From: Prochlorococcus sp. AG-363-B11
GTDB lineage: Bacteria > Cyanobacteriota > Cyanobacteriia > PCC-6307 > Cyanobiaceae
Assembly (NCBI GenBank): GCA_003278425.1
Contig: QCFE01000004.1
Coordinates: forward strand, 33,488-97,487
Length of the DNA: 64,000 nucleotides
Reading direction: 5' to 3'
Shown here: in pieces, positions 1 through 6,352 of the stretch
How the letters are laid out: each line of letters opens with the position of its first letter
How positions within the stretch are numbered: the first letter of the stretch is position 1
Translations under genes and position numbers: made by a program
The notes under the pieces: generated by a model
What the model saw: only the letters and a program-made list of their open reading frames with translations
The model's database searches: none
What the model was told of the DNA's origin: nothing

Positions 1-111
1 TCAATAGATGACTCTTTAGACGAAACTAAGCTGCTGGATATGACTACTAAAGGTAGAGACGTTACTCTTGCTGAATGTTCAGGTAATTCTTTGCCACCAG
101 AGAAGAACTAG
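1..111 (+). CDS. C-terminal end of a pilin-like protein (cut by window edge)
   Basis: The frame is open from base 1 and ends at a TAG, giving 36 residues of a protein whose start lies left of the window. Its last 23 codons match the end of the pilin-like gene at 5433-6170: positions 40-110 and 6099-6169 differ at only 5 of 71 bases, and both proteins end in CSGNSLPxEKN. It is therefore the tail of a close paralogue. In the complete relative this tail follows the cysteine-containing pilin head, so the protein is probably membrane-anchored with an exposed C-terminus. Nothing further can be said about the missing part. The similarity stops at the stop codon. Confidence 0.75.
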   Translation, partial: SIDDSLDETKLLDMTTKGRDVTLAECSGNSLPPEKN

Positions 112-139
112 TAGTCGTTAGCAGCTTATAGTAGAAAAA

Positions 140-682
140 CTATGGACAATTAAAACTGCTGGGAATACTTATTTCCATCGAAATGAACACTGTAATCCAC
201 CATGTAATAGCATTCTTACGAATGTTTCTAAGTTGTTTTGTAGAGAAAAGTCCCTTAGATAAATAAATAGCAATCCTATGAAGAAGTAATAACGTTGCAG
301 AGGTGAAACCAAAAAACAACAGCCACTGAACTATTCCAGGAGGCCTAATACAGATTCGTGTAACAAGGTCACCAAAGTAATGGTCATGAGAAAATCCTAT
401 GAAATATCCAGGTATTACTATTCCACAACTGAAAAAGACAACTTTTTGAATACGTCGTAGGAGGGGTAAAGACTTCACAGCATTCTTCGATGAATTGCGC
501 CTCAGCAATCCCATCCCTATCCGAGTTAAGACCTTTCCATCTAAAGAGAGCAGCCGATAAACCCCTCCTTGCTGTCCACTGCGAAGAGGATCAACATCCT
601 TATTGTCTTTTATCTGACCTTTACTTACAGCTATTTCTAACGCCCTGTTGAATAATTCTTCTTTTGTCGTTTTTTCATCCAT
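140..682 (-). CDS. Membrane protein of unknown function
   Basis: The frame could start at 715, but the ATG at 682 (protein begins MDEKTTKEEL, 180 residues) is preceded directly by AAAGGGG, and the same AAAGGGGATATG block recurs in the repeat copy at 3771, so 682 is preferred. The first 75 residues are soluble and charged. Hydrophobic stretches follow at about 80-97 and 118-138, and a third begins at TWW near the C-terminus, cut short by the stop. The order of two membrane segments, a basic linker with RK, and a TWW-starting segment resembles the membrane anchor of the pilin-headed protein at 5433, which suggests a relative lacking the head. This is a by-eye resemblance. I do not recognise the family. 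Confidence 0.55.
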   Translation of the reverse strand: MDEKTTKEELFNRALEIAVSKGQIKDNKDVDPLRSGQQGGVYRLLSLDGKVLTRIGMGLLRRNSSKNAVKSLPLLRRIQKVVFFSCGIVIPGYFIGFSHDHYFGDLVTRICIRPPGIVQWLLFFGFTSATLLLLHRIAIYLSKGLFSTKQLRNIRKNAITWWITVFISMEISIPSSFNCP

Positions 683-926
683 ATCCCCTTTCTCGCTGTT
701 TTTGAAAGCATCCACTATTTGAGGGAGAATAAAAGCAAGGTTGAATGCTGACTGTATGAGAATCCAAAAGAAATCTCATTCTAGCAAAATACTAGCAAGC
801 CTAACAACCTCCAAACCCCTTACCACAACTGAAATATGACTGAAATTAACTACTGGCTAATGAAAAGTGAGCTTACAGCTCTCGACTAGGTTTTCAGCGA
901 ACCGAGAAGATTTACCCAAACTTTTT
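680..926 (+). repeat. Repeat copy 1 of the EVE-gene upstream region
   Basis: First of four direct repeats. From left to right it holds the divergent minus-strand start site (ATATCCCCTTTCT then GTTTTTGAAAG), a block with the doubled motif CTAGCAAAATACTAGCAAGC, a truncated EVE-gene start at 836-889, and a right-hand block (TTTTCAGCGAACCG, then GATTTACCCAAACTTT) that is shared with copies 2 and 3 but not with the intact gene. The other copies are at 3771-4028, 5150-5388 and 6180-6352. Confidence 0.75.
836..889 (+). pseudogene. Truncated 5' end of an EVE-domain gene
   Basis: Reads M-T-E-I-N-Y-W-L-M-K-S-E and then five unrelated residues before TAG, 17 codons in all. The Y/W-W-L-M-K-S-E-P string is the conserved start of EVE-domain proteins and matches the intact gene at 6315 (QWWLMKSEP). 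The remainder of the gene is absent; the repeat's right-hand block follows at once. It is a remnant or the edge of an insertion, not a working gene. Confidence 0.7.
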
Positions 927-927
927 A

Positions 928-1047
928 ATGCCTCAACAAGAAGAAAAAACTCAGCCAAAGAAAGAAGACTCTAAGGAGAAAGCTGTGGAATCTCTATTGA
1001 ACTATGAGTGCGAAGATGATGATGATGGCTCAGATTGGGAAACATAA
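928..1047 (+). CDS. Possible 39-residue acidic peptide
   Basis: An ATG-started frame of 39 codons lies right behind repeat copy 1. It is rich in Glu, Lys and Gln in the first half and ends with a run of four Asp and the string GSDWET. It has no signal peptide or membrane segment. There is no clear ribosome binding site. The strong acidic, low-complexity composition can arise in a real small protein or in a fragment of a larger gene. Support is only an open frame with protein-like composition, so confidence is low. Confidence 0.3.
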   Translation: MPQQEEKTQPKKEDSKEKAVESLLNYECEDDDDGSDWET

Positions 1048-1251
1048 AGGTTAAAGGTCATAGTCACCAAACAAATGAAATTATCATCTCTTCAGCAATA
1101 CGGGATCGTCACTACAAATTAAGTGACTCTAATTTAGTCTATAATATTAATAAACCTAGGCAATTATAATAACAATTGGATCAATACTGCAAAGAAATAA
1201 AAGATAGAAAGTATAATGAGAATTATAGATTTTGAATAAATACAGAATTTA
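1048..1251. other. AT-rich gap without recognised gene
   Basis: About 200 AT-rich bases between the acidic small frame and the secreted-protein gene. Only very short frames occur. It may hold the promoter of the 1252 gene, but no convincing box was identified. Confidence 0.5.
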
Positions 1252-1662
1252 ATGAATTCATTTATTTCCAAGCGAGTATTGTCAGCCGGTATTACATGTC
1301 TGGCAGTAGTAACAAATAATCCCAGTTATGCAGCTGAAGAGTTCAATAATCTTACATGTATAGTCGGGCTTAAGACAGAACAGTTATGTAATGTTGCCAT
1401 ACATAAAAGAGCAATGATTTTTAAGTTCCCAACAGGGAGAACCCATATCGTTAAGTTGCATAAAATAGGAAAGTGGGGATATACAAATCAAAGTAAATTA
1501 AAAGGATTTATATTCACTTGGGTTAAACATAGACATATCTTTGGTATATCTTATAAGAATATCGATGGTGACAATGAGCAGATGGCAATAGCCTTTAATG
1601 ATAGTCAATATGTTCAGCCATTTCAATTCTTTTTAGAGGAAGTTGGTCCAATGTCTGATTAA
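1252..1662 (+). CDS. Small secreted protein of unknown function
   Basis: 136 residues starting at ATG. Residues 1-28 form a signal peptide (basic start, hydrophobic core, cleavage near SYA-A), so export is likely. The mature part has two cysteines (CIVGLKTEQLC) followed by a stretch rich in alternating hydrophobic residues and ending IGKWG, then a second block beginning FGISYKN and ending FFLEEVG. The same two-block plan occurs in the proteins at 2449 and 3000, so these look like three divergent members of one secreted domain family. The gene converges on the minus-strand gene at 1666 with three bases between stop codons. Function is unknown. Confidence 0.6.
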   Translation: MNSFISKRVLSAGITCLAVVTNNPSYAAEEFNNLTCIVGLKTEQLCNVAIHKRAMIFKFPTGRTHIVKLHKIGKWGYTNQSKLKGFIFTWVKHRHIFGISYKNIDGDNEQMAIAFNDSQYVQPFQFFLEEVGPMSD

Positions 1663-1665
1663 ATT

Positions 1666-2433
1666 CTAGTTTATCCTGTCAGCTAAATATTCAACACCTT
1701 TATAAAGTGCATCTGTCATTGCTGCTCTAGTTCCAGCATCCATTCCTCCCATATTAAAAGATGGATTGCTCATGTCGTAACTATACCCTCTTTCCTTTTT
1801 AGTTGTATTGACATCTCCAGTAAATGTTCTAGTTGCGACTATGTCCTCTTCAGGGATACTTATCACATCAAATTTAATTGTTACATTAGATGATTTAGTC
1901 GTTTCACTCCTACCACTTTTATTAGCAAAAAGTCCGACATAAGGAATATAAGCTGCACCTCCAGGACCCTTAGTATTCTTACTTGTAACAGAATCTTTAT
2001 TCAAAACAACAGCTCTAACAATATATTTTGCCTTTAATCTTTTAGAAGCAATGATTAATTCATTCAGATATAAATCTCCACTTAAGTCTTTCTTTTCCTT
2101 ACTTCCACCTCCTAAACCAAATGGATTCAACCAAGATGAATTAACAACCTTTTGAAGCTCTTTATTTACTTTAAACCAGGAAACTGTCTTAGCTCCGCCA
2201 TCTCTGATCAATTGATTAAAAACTTCCGTACAAAATTCATTTTGCGTTGGAACACCCATTACTGCATTCCCACTTTTATCTAAGCAAGGCATTAATACAA
2301 CAGCTGAAGAAGTCGCAAAGGTTACGTTTCTAATTTTATCTTGATCTGAATCTGCTTCTGCTAAAGCAACTGGGGAAAAACATGCCCCAGTAATGGCAGC
2401 AGATAAACCTAATGCTAATGTTTTCATATTCAT
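1666..2433 (-). CDS. Secreted protein of unknown function (possibly CsgG/LpoB-like)
   Basis: 255 residues with a clear signal peptide (residues 1-25, ending VALA-E). No lipobox cysteine is placed at the cleavage site. The mature protein has a pattern seen in periplasmic CsgG/LpoB-type proteins: a strand-like VVLMPCL, an FCTEVFNQLIRDGG helix, a SWFKVNKEL segment, YIVRAVVLN, a glycine-rich linker, then VTIKFDVISIPEEDIVATRTFTG and a C-terminal helix ALYKGVEYLADRI. This resemblance is a guess from pattern, not a confirmed family. It starts only 15 bases from the GTG of the plus-strand gene at 2449, so the two promoters must overlap or lie inside the genes. Confidence 0.6.
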   Translation of the reverse strand: MNMKTLALGLSAAITGACFSPVALAEADSDQDKIRNVTFATSSAVVLMPCLDKSGNAVMGVPTQNEFCTEVFNQLIRDGGAKTVSWFKVNKELQKVVNSSWLNPFGLGGGSKEKKDLSGDLYLNELIIASKRLKAKYIVRAVVLNKDSVTSKNTKGPGGAAYIPYVGLFANKSGRSETTKSSNVTIKFDVISIPEEDIVATRTFTGDVNTTKKERGYSYDMSNPSFNMGGMDAGTRAAMTDALYKGVEYLADRIN

Positions 2434-2448
2434 TGAAGAAAATCTATA

Positions 2449-2928
2449 GTGGCTAGAAGTTTGAGAGGAATCCTACCATTTGGCATTATTGCTGCATGCA
2501 CATGTTTCTGCGATTATGCCCTTGCATTCAAAGTCTTTGAGCCGAAGATAAGAGATTATGGAAAATATGATGCGTTATGTGCTTCATCAGGTGGGTTCGA
2601 TGGATGCTCTGTATATATAGAAAGCAAAAAAATAAACTCCATCTCAATTGATGGTGCGAGGGAACTGGACTTATGCCATGAAAAAGCTCGGATTGGATAT
2701 AGATCAAATCCATCATCTCCTTATAAAAGAATCTCTAGTGAAAATAAGAGTCTTGAAGAAATTGCCAGCAAAGAAAGAGGAATAGACCATGATTTCCTTT
2801 TTGCTGTACCAAAACCAGGCACTTCTAGAAGAGATACATTAATAGTTCGATATAAAAACCATAAAGTCGCGATTGATTTTGCTGGGATAGTGGATCTCAC
2901 TTTAAATACATGTGAGAATATGTTCTAA
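2449..2928 (+). CDS. Small secreted protein of unknown function
   Basis: 159 residues from a GTG start; a TTG four codons later is the only near alternative, and one of them is needed to keep the signal peptide (residues 1-26, ending YALA-F). The mature protein holds YDALCASSGGFDGC, close in plan to YEALCDESNC in the protein at 3000, followed by charged loops and a C-terminal block with LIVRYKNHKVAIDF. It fits the same two-block secreted domain as the genes at 1252 and 3000. Five or more cysteines remain after cleavage, which would suit disulphides outside the cytoplasm. Family and function are not recognised. Confidence 0.55.
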   Translation: MARSLRGILPFGIIAACTCFCDYALAFKVFEPKIRDYGKYDALCASSGGFDGCSVYIESKKINSISIDGARELDLCHEKARIGYRSNPSSPYKRISSENKSLEEIASKERGIDHDFLFAVPKPGTSRRDTLIVRYKNHKVAIDFAGIVDLTLNTCENMF

Positions 2929-2999
2929 GGAAGCTGTTACTTTAATGATATTTTTCAGACAAAACCACTACATCTATATCCTCAGAGGTAAATGTTTCT

Positions 3000-3662
3000 A
3001 TGACTAAAGTCTCTGCAAGGTTAATTAAAATCTCAATAGCCATCTCCTTCATTTTTACTTCCATGCAATCTAGTGTTGCTGGTATTTATGAAGCCTTATG
3101 TGATGAATCGAATTGCAAAATAAAGCTTAGTGCAAAAGGGTTCTCCGGTCCGGAAGGGTTTATGCCTGCTCATCGCATAGTTCAGTGGTACCAAGGAGGC
3201 GGAGCAGAGATAAATAAATCAACTGCTGCTGCTGGAGCTGGAGCTGGGGCAATAGGCGGCGCTGTTGTTGGCGGCTTAGCAACTTGCTGGACAGTCGTTG
3301 CTTGTGTACCAGGAATAATTGCTGGAGGATCTGCAGGCGGAATAAGTGGTTCTACATTAGGAAATTCTGCAGACCTTTACTTCACTGTTCTGGGATATAA
3401 CCAAAAAGGTGAAAAGATCCTACAAACTTTTAATTTTATTAATGAAAGACCAGCCTCTAAAATAATTCAAGAGTTAAGTATAGTAACTGGACTAAAAATG
3501 GGTGAACAAAGGTCTGTTGATGAAATAAAAAAGATAGATAATTTAATTAATAGTAAAGAATCCTCAGAAGTAACTTCTAATAACAAAAATAAGAATTCAA
3601 TACTTAATAAAAAGACTCCATTTACAAAAACTGAAAGCTACTTGTATCCTAATAAAATATAG
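3000..3662 (+). CDS. Secreted/membrane protein with glycine-zipper insert
   Basis: 220 residues; ATG with AGAGG 11 bases upstream. A signal peptide covers residues 1-27 (ending SSVA-G). Residues 28-64 carry YEALCDESNC and end IVQWYQGGGAE. Residues 72-120 are a Gly/Ala-rich pair of hydrophobic helices with repeated GxxxG spacing, typical of glycine-zipper membrane segments. Then the domain resumes (YFTVLGYNQKGEK to IVTGL), and a Lys/Asn/Ser-rich tail of about 50 residues follows. The pieces before and after the zipper match the two blocks of the proteins at 1252 and 2449, so the zipper looks inserted inside the domain. The protein may insert in a membrane. Function is unknown. Confidence 0.6.
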   Translation: MTKVSARLIKISIAISFIFTSMQSSVAGIYEALCDESNCKIKLSAKGFSGPEGFMPAHRIVQWYQGGGAEINKSTAAAGAGAGAIGGAVVGGLATCWTVVACVPGIIAGGSAGGISGSTLGNSADLYFTVLGYNQKGEKILQTFNFINERPASKIIQELSIVTGLKMGEQRSVDEIKKIDNLINSKESSEVTSNNKNKNSILNKKTPFTKTESYLYPNKI

Positions 3663-3770
3663 TAAATTAGAGACTGGCTTTTATAACGCCTAGTGCTTCT
3701 TCTGAAGTTTACAATCACCTGATCCCATTTAAGAGATAATAAAAAAGGAAAACAATATCCAAATGTATTT

Positions 3771-4028
3771 CATATCCCCTTTCTAGCAGTTTTTGAAAGT
3801 TACTTCATTTTGAGCAAGAATAGAGAAGAAATCTTAGGCATTTTGTAGGTTTTAAAACCCTTAAAAGCCTCATTCTAGCAAAAATTTTCGCTGAGATCCC
3901 TTGGTATGACTGACATTCGCTACTGGCTAATGAACACTGGCCTTTGAAGCTAGGACTACGTTCTCAGTGATTCGTTTCGTTTTACCCAAACTTTACCCAA
4001 ACTTTCTCTTACTTATTTCTCTTTACTT
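3771..4028 (+). repeat. Repeat copy 2 of the EVE-gene upstream region
   Basis: The part at 3771-3940 is very similar, with few gaps, to 6180-6350 in front of the intact EVE gene, including CTTCATTTTGAGCAAGAATA and CTGAGATCCCTTGGTATGAC. It is followed by a broken EVE start and by the right-hand block (CTACGTTCTCAG, then TTTACCCAAACT and TCTCTTACTTATTTCTCTTT). Within that block an 11-base unit TTTACCCAAAC is tandemly doubled at 3981-4002, which is not the case in copies 1 and 3. Confidence 0.8.
3906..3947 (+). pseudogene. Truncated 5' end of an EVE-domain gene
   Basis: Reads M-T-D-I-R-Y-W-L-M-N-T-G-L and stops at TGA. It aligns with the first 12 codons of the intact EVE gene at 6315. The upstream 135 bases are also similar to the intact gene's upstream region, so the copy includes leader plus start. 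The break point differs from copies 1 and 3. Confidence 0.7.
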
Positions 4029-4258
4029 AAGACAGATCGGAAGGGACAGATATTTGGCATGCATCTACCATCTAAACTCATAAAGCATTCTTTTAATTAC
4101 TTGTTAATTTGAAGGACAAAATGACAGCTACGAACCCTAAACAGGACAACTAGACAATCTACAAAAACTAGGCTAAATATAAAATGAGTCTTATCAAACT
4201 GGTCTAACGTCAAATTCCTCTTAGGTATTGTTTTCGCCGGGACAGGTGCCTGATAAAT

Positions 4259-4846
4259 ATGACAACCAAAAAAAAAGATAAAGAAGTAAGTGCTCTCAAT
4301 GATTACTTAGTCACTATCTCAGGATCTATGATTGTGATAGTGACTATTGGTTTATCTTTAAAAATAGCAACTCCTAGTTTCTTAAATTTGATGAACAAAA
4401 CAAGAGAATTAGAAGGAGCTGCAGCAGTTAACACATTTATAAAAGCTGGTAAAAGGTGTCATTTATATAACAACAATTTGCCTAGGAATGCCGGGGAATT
4501 ATCACAATGCGTCTCAATCCCTGCATGTCAATGGGCTGCCCATATTAAAGGAACACAAATATGTAAAGAATGGGAGCCATTAAAACTGGGGAGAAACAAT
4601 CCGAACACCCGTCAGTGGAATAGCCCAAGTGGTCTTTTTAATATCACTATGAATGTAAGTTGGCCAAGATTACTTATCAGAGCTATTCCCTATTTCAGCA
4701 ACACATCTGGAACTTCCGGATGCTATAACTCAAAAACTGGTTCTATAGAGATACGTTCATTTAAACCAAACCCTTCTTTTTACCGCTCAGGAAAACGTAG
4801 GGTTAGGATTGGTATTGATTCAGATGTCCCAAGACTTCAATGTTAA
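4259..4846 (+). CDS. Type IV pilin-like protein without a canonical cleavage site
   Basis: 195 residues. A short basic/charged N-terminus leads to a hydrophobic helix at about 17-40 whose end (IATPSFLNLMNKTRELEGAA) copies the usual type IV pilin sequence in which the helix runs into PSFLN and acidic/basic heptads. The head has cysteines and ends with SGCYNSKTGS, shared with the protein at 5433. A G-F-T-x-x-E prepilin peptidase motif and the Glu at position 5 are missing, so it may not be processed like a major pilin. It could be a minor pilin, pseudopilin, or a membrane-tethered pilin head. It sits between repeat copies 2 and 3 as a single-gene cassette. Confidence 0.7.
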   Translation: MTTKKKDKEVSALNDYLVTISGSMIVIVTIGLSLKIATPSFLNLMNKTRELEGAAAVNTFIKAGKRCHLYNNNLPRNAGELSQCVSIPACQWAAHIKGTQICKEWEPLKLGRNNPNTRQWNSPSGLFNITMNVSWPRLLIRAIPYFSNTSGTSGCYNSKTGSIEIRSFKPNPSFYRSGKRRVRIGIDSDVPRLQC

Positions 4847-4913
4847 CAATAAGCAATTATGAAAAATTGTCTGAATTGAATGGATCATCTAAAAAGATAT
4901 AAGGACTAGAAAA

Positions 4914-5141
4914 TCAGCATGGGAGTGTTAGGCGGTAGAGCTTGGCTTCATTAGTTGATCCCTTTGGAAGAATAGAAATTACTGGACAATAGGCACTAAG
5001 GACAAAGGCAGTATTTGGATCACCACTGGGAATATCCATCCAACCTTTCTTCATCTCTCCATCAAGAACAATGCGGAAATACTTTCTAGGTGAACTTCGA
5101 CCGAATGCCCCATCGCAAAGGCAATATTTGAGATCGGGAAA
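4914..5141 (-). pseudogene. Remnant of a minus-strand gene
   Basis: On the minus strand a frame is open for 75 codons from just after a TAG (5142-5144) to TGA at 4914-4916. It has protein-like composition with DGAFGRSSPRKYFRIVLDGE followed by KKGWMDIPSGDPNTAF and an end YRLTLPC. It has no start codon near its beginning; the first ATG lies about 27 codons in. It therefore looks like the 3' part of a gene cut by the event that placed repeat copy 3 beside it. A 46-residue protein from the internal ATG is possible but unsupported. I do not recognise the family. Confidence 0.45.
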
Positions 5142-5149
5142 CTAGGCTC

Positions 5150-5388
5150 TAATCCCAGTAAAATACTAGCAAGCCTAAAAACGTATAAAATCTCTCTAAC
5201 TTCCTCTCTCGCAATGGCTGAAAAAGATATTAAGTACTGGCTAATGAAAAGTGAGCCATAAGTGATACCAAGGGATCTCAGGGATTCGCAAAAATCTATT
5301 CTAGCAAAATTCTAGCAAGCTAGAACTACGTTCTCAGCGAACCGTCGAGATTTACCCAAACTTTCTCTTACTTATTTCTCTTTACTTT
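5150..5388 (+). repeat. Repeat copy 3 of the EVE-gene upstream region, rearranged
   Basis: Begins with AAAATACTAGCAAGCCTAA as in copy 1, then a broken EVE start (5214-5261), then the 17-base ATACCAAGGGATCTCAG (5265-5281), which is the exact reverse complement of 3891-3907 in copy 2 and of the same place in copy 4. After that come a direct pair ATTCTAGCAAA/ATTCTAGCAAG and the right-hand block (CTACGTTCTCAGCGAACCG, GATTTACCCAAACTTTCTCT) that leads into the pilin-like gene at 5433. The copy is thus a patchwork of the same elements with one piece inverted. Confidence 0.7.
5214..5261 (+). pseudogene. Truncated 5' end of an EVE-domain gene
   Basis: Reads M-A-E-K-D-I-K-Y-W-L-M-K-S-E-P followed directly by TAA. 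The first residues (MAEKDIK) differ from copy 1 (MTEIN), copy 2 (MTDIR) and the intact gene (MTNVQ), so it was probably derived from a different EVE allele rather than copied from its neighbours here. Confidence 0.7.
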
Positions 5389-5432
5389 TGGTCAACAATT
5401 TTTAATCGATCCTTTGATTCATTTAAGACACA

Positions 5433-6170
5433 ATGAAAAGATCTAAATATCAAAAAATACTCGCACGGATCCTATTTATTATAGCTCCATTTCTAGCTGT
5501 CTTTTCATTAGCCTTTGCTGTTAGCTGGGCCGAAAGTTTTATTTTATTATTTTCTTTAGCTGTTTGGTTATATCTTTTCTCCTGGAAATTACCTCGCATG
5601 ACATGGAGAAATATTGAAAAAAAATGGAACTATAGAAAATTCATTTTTTACTCTGCTACTTGGTGGTGCATCATCATTCCTTTCTCAGTGGTCATCCTAG
5701 TCTTATTGAGTCCGTGTTTTGGCAATAGTAGATGTGATACTGACAAAGCTAAGCAAAAAGAACCATCAACTCTTATAGCTTCTTATATAAAAGCTTCTCA
5801 GGCTTATTACACAGAATATGGAACCATTGCAAAATCATCTAAAGATCTAGGGCAATACATGACTGTTACTGGATGCAAGAAAAACAACCATAATTTCTGC
5901 AAAACAGCACGTACAGTCAACTACTCGAATTCCAACAGCACTACTTGGTATACACCTAGCGGCTATTACGAAATAACGATGCAAGCCAAAGAAAAAGGAA
6001 ATATATTTATCGCCAAGCCAAGTGGTAAATATTCAAAAAAAGGTTTAGGTGTTTCTGGTTGCTACAACTCTCAGACAGGTGAAACAGACGTACTGGAAAT
6101 GACTACTAAAGGTAGAAACGTTACTCTTCCTGATTGCTCAGGTAATTCTTTGCCATCAGAGAAGAACTAA
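5433..6170 (+). CDS. Pilin head domain on a multi-pass membrane anchor
   Basis: 245 residues from ATG. Residues 8-30, 33-50 and 73-94 are hydrophobic membrane segments joined by a basic linker (KLPRMTWRNIEKKWNYRK). Then comes a soluble part that reads like the head of a cyanobacterial type IV pilin: SYIKASQAYYTEYGTIAKSS, DLGQYM, a Cys pair around the variable region, TPSGYYEITMQA, and SGCYNSQTGE. The normal single pilin helix has been replaced by a three-segment anchor, so assembly in a pilus fibre is doubtful. The C-terminus is nearly identical to the fragment at 1-111. It lies between repeat copies 3 and 4. Confidence 0.65.
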   Translation: MKRSKYQKILARILFIIAPFLAVFSLAFAVSWAESFILLFSLAVWLYLFSWKLPRMTWRNIEKKWNYRKFIFYSATWWCIIIPFSVVILVLLSPCFGNSRCDTDKAKQKEPSTLIASYIKASQAYYTEYGTIAKSSKDLGQYMTVTGCKKNNHNFCKTARTVNYSNSNSTTWYTPSGYYEITMQAKEKGNIFIAKPSGKYSKKGLGVSGCYNSQTGETDVLEMTTKGRNVTLPDCSGNSLPSEKN

Positions 6171-6179
6171 TCAGCCTTT

Positions 6180-6352
6180 AATATTCCCTTTCTATCTATT
6201 TCTGAAAGTCGCTTCATTTTGAGCAAGAATAGAGAAGAAATTATAGGTATTTGGTGGGTTTGAGTACCCAAAAAAGCCTAATTCTAGCAACAATTTTCGC
6301 TGAGATCCCTTGGTATGACTAACGTTCAGTGGTGGCTAATGAAGAGTGAGCC
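6180..6352 (+). repeat. Repeat copy 4: upstream region and start of the intact EVE gene
   Basis: Closely matches copy 2 (3771-3942) but with small differences, and runs into the only complete EVE gene of the window. The divergent minus-strand start codon present in copies 1 and 2 has been lost here (CTTTAATATTCCC). The right-hand block seen after the other three copies is absent. Confidence 0.75.

Larger units (their letters stand above)
3663..4258. other. Gene-free stretch holding repeat copy 2
   Basis: About 600 bases with no full gene. 3771-4028 is repeat copy 2. A 14-codon minus-strand frame (3729-3773, begins MKYIWILF) starts at the same AAAGGGGATATG seen in copy 1 and looks like the stub of a lost divergent gene. 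4029-4258 shows nothing recognisable beyond what must be the leader of the pilin-like gene. Confidence 0.6.
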
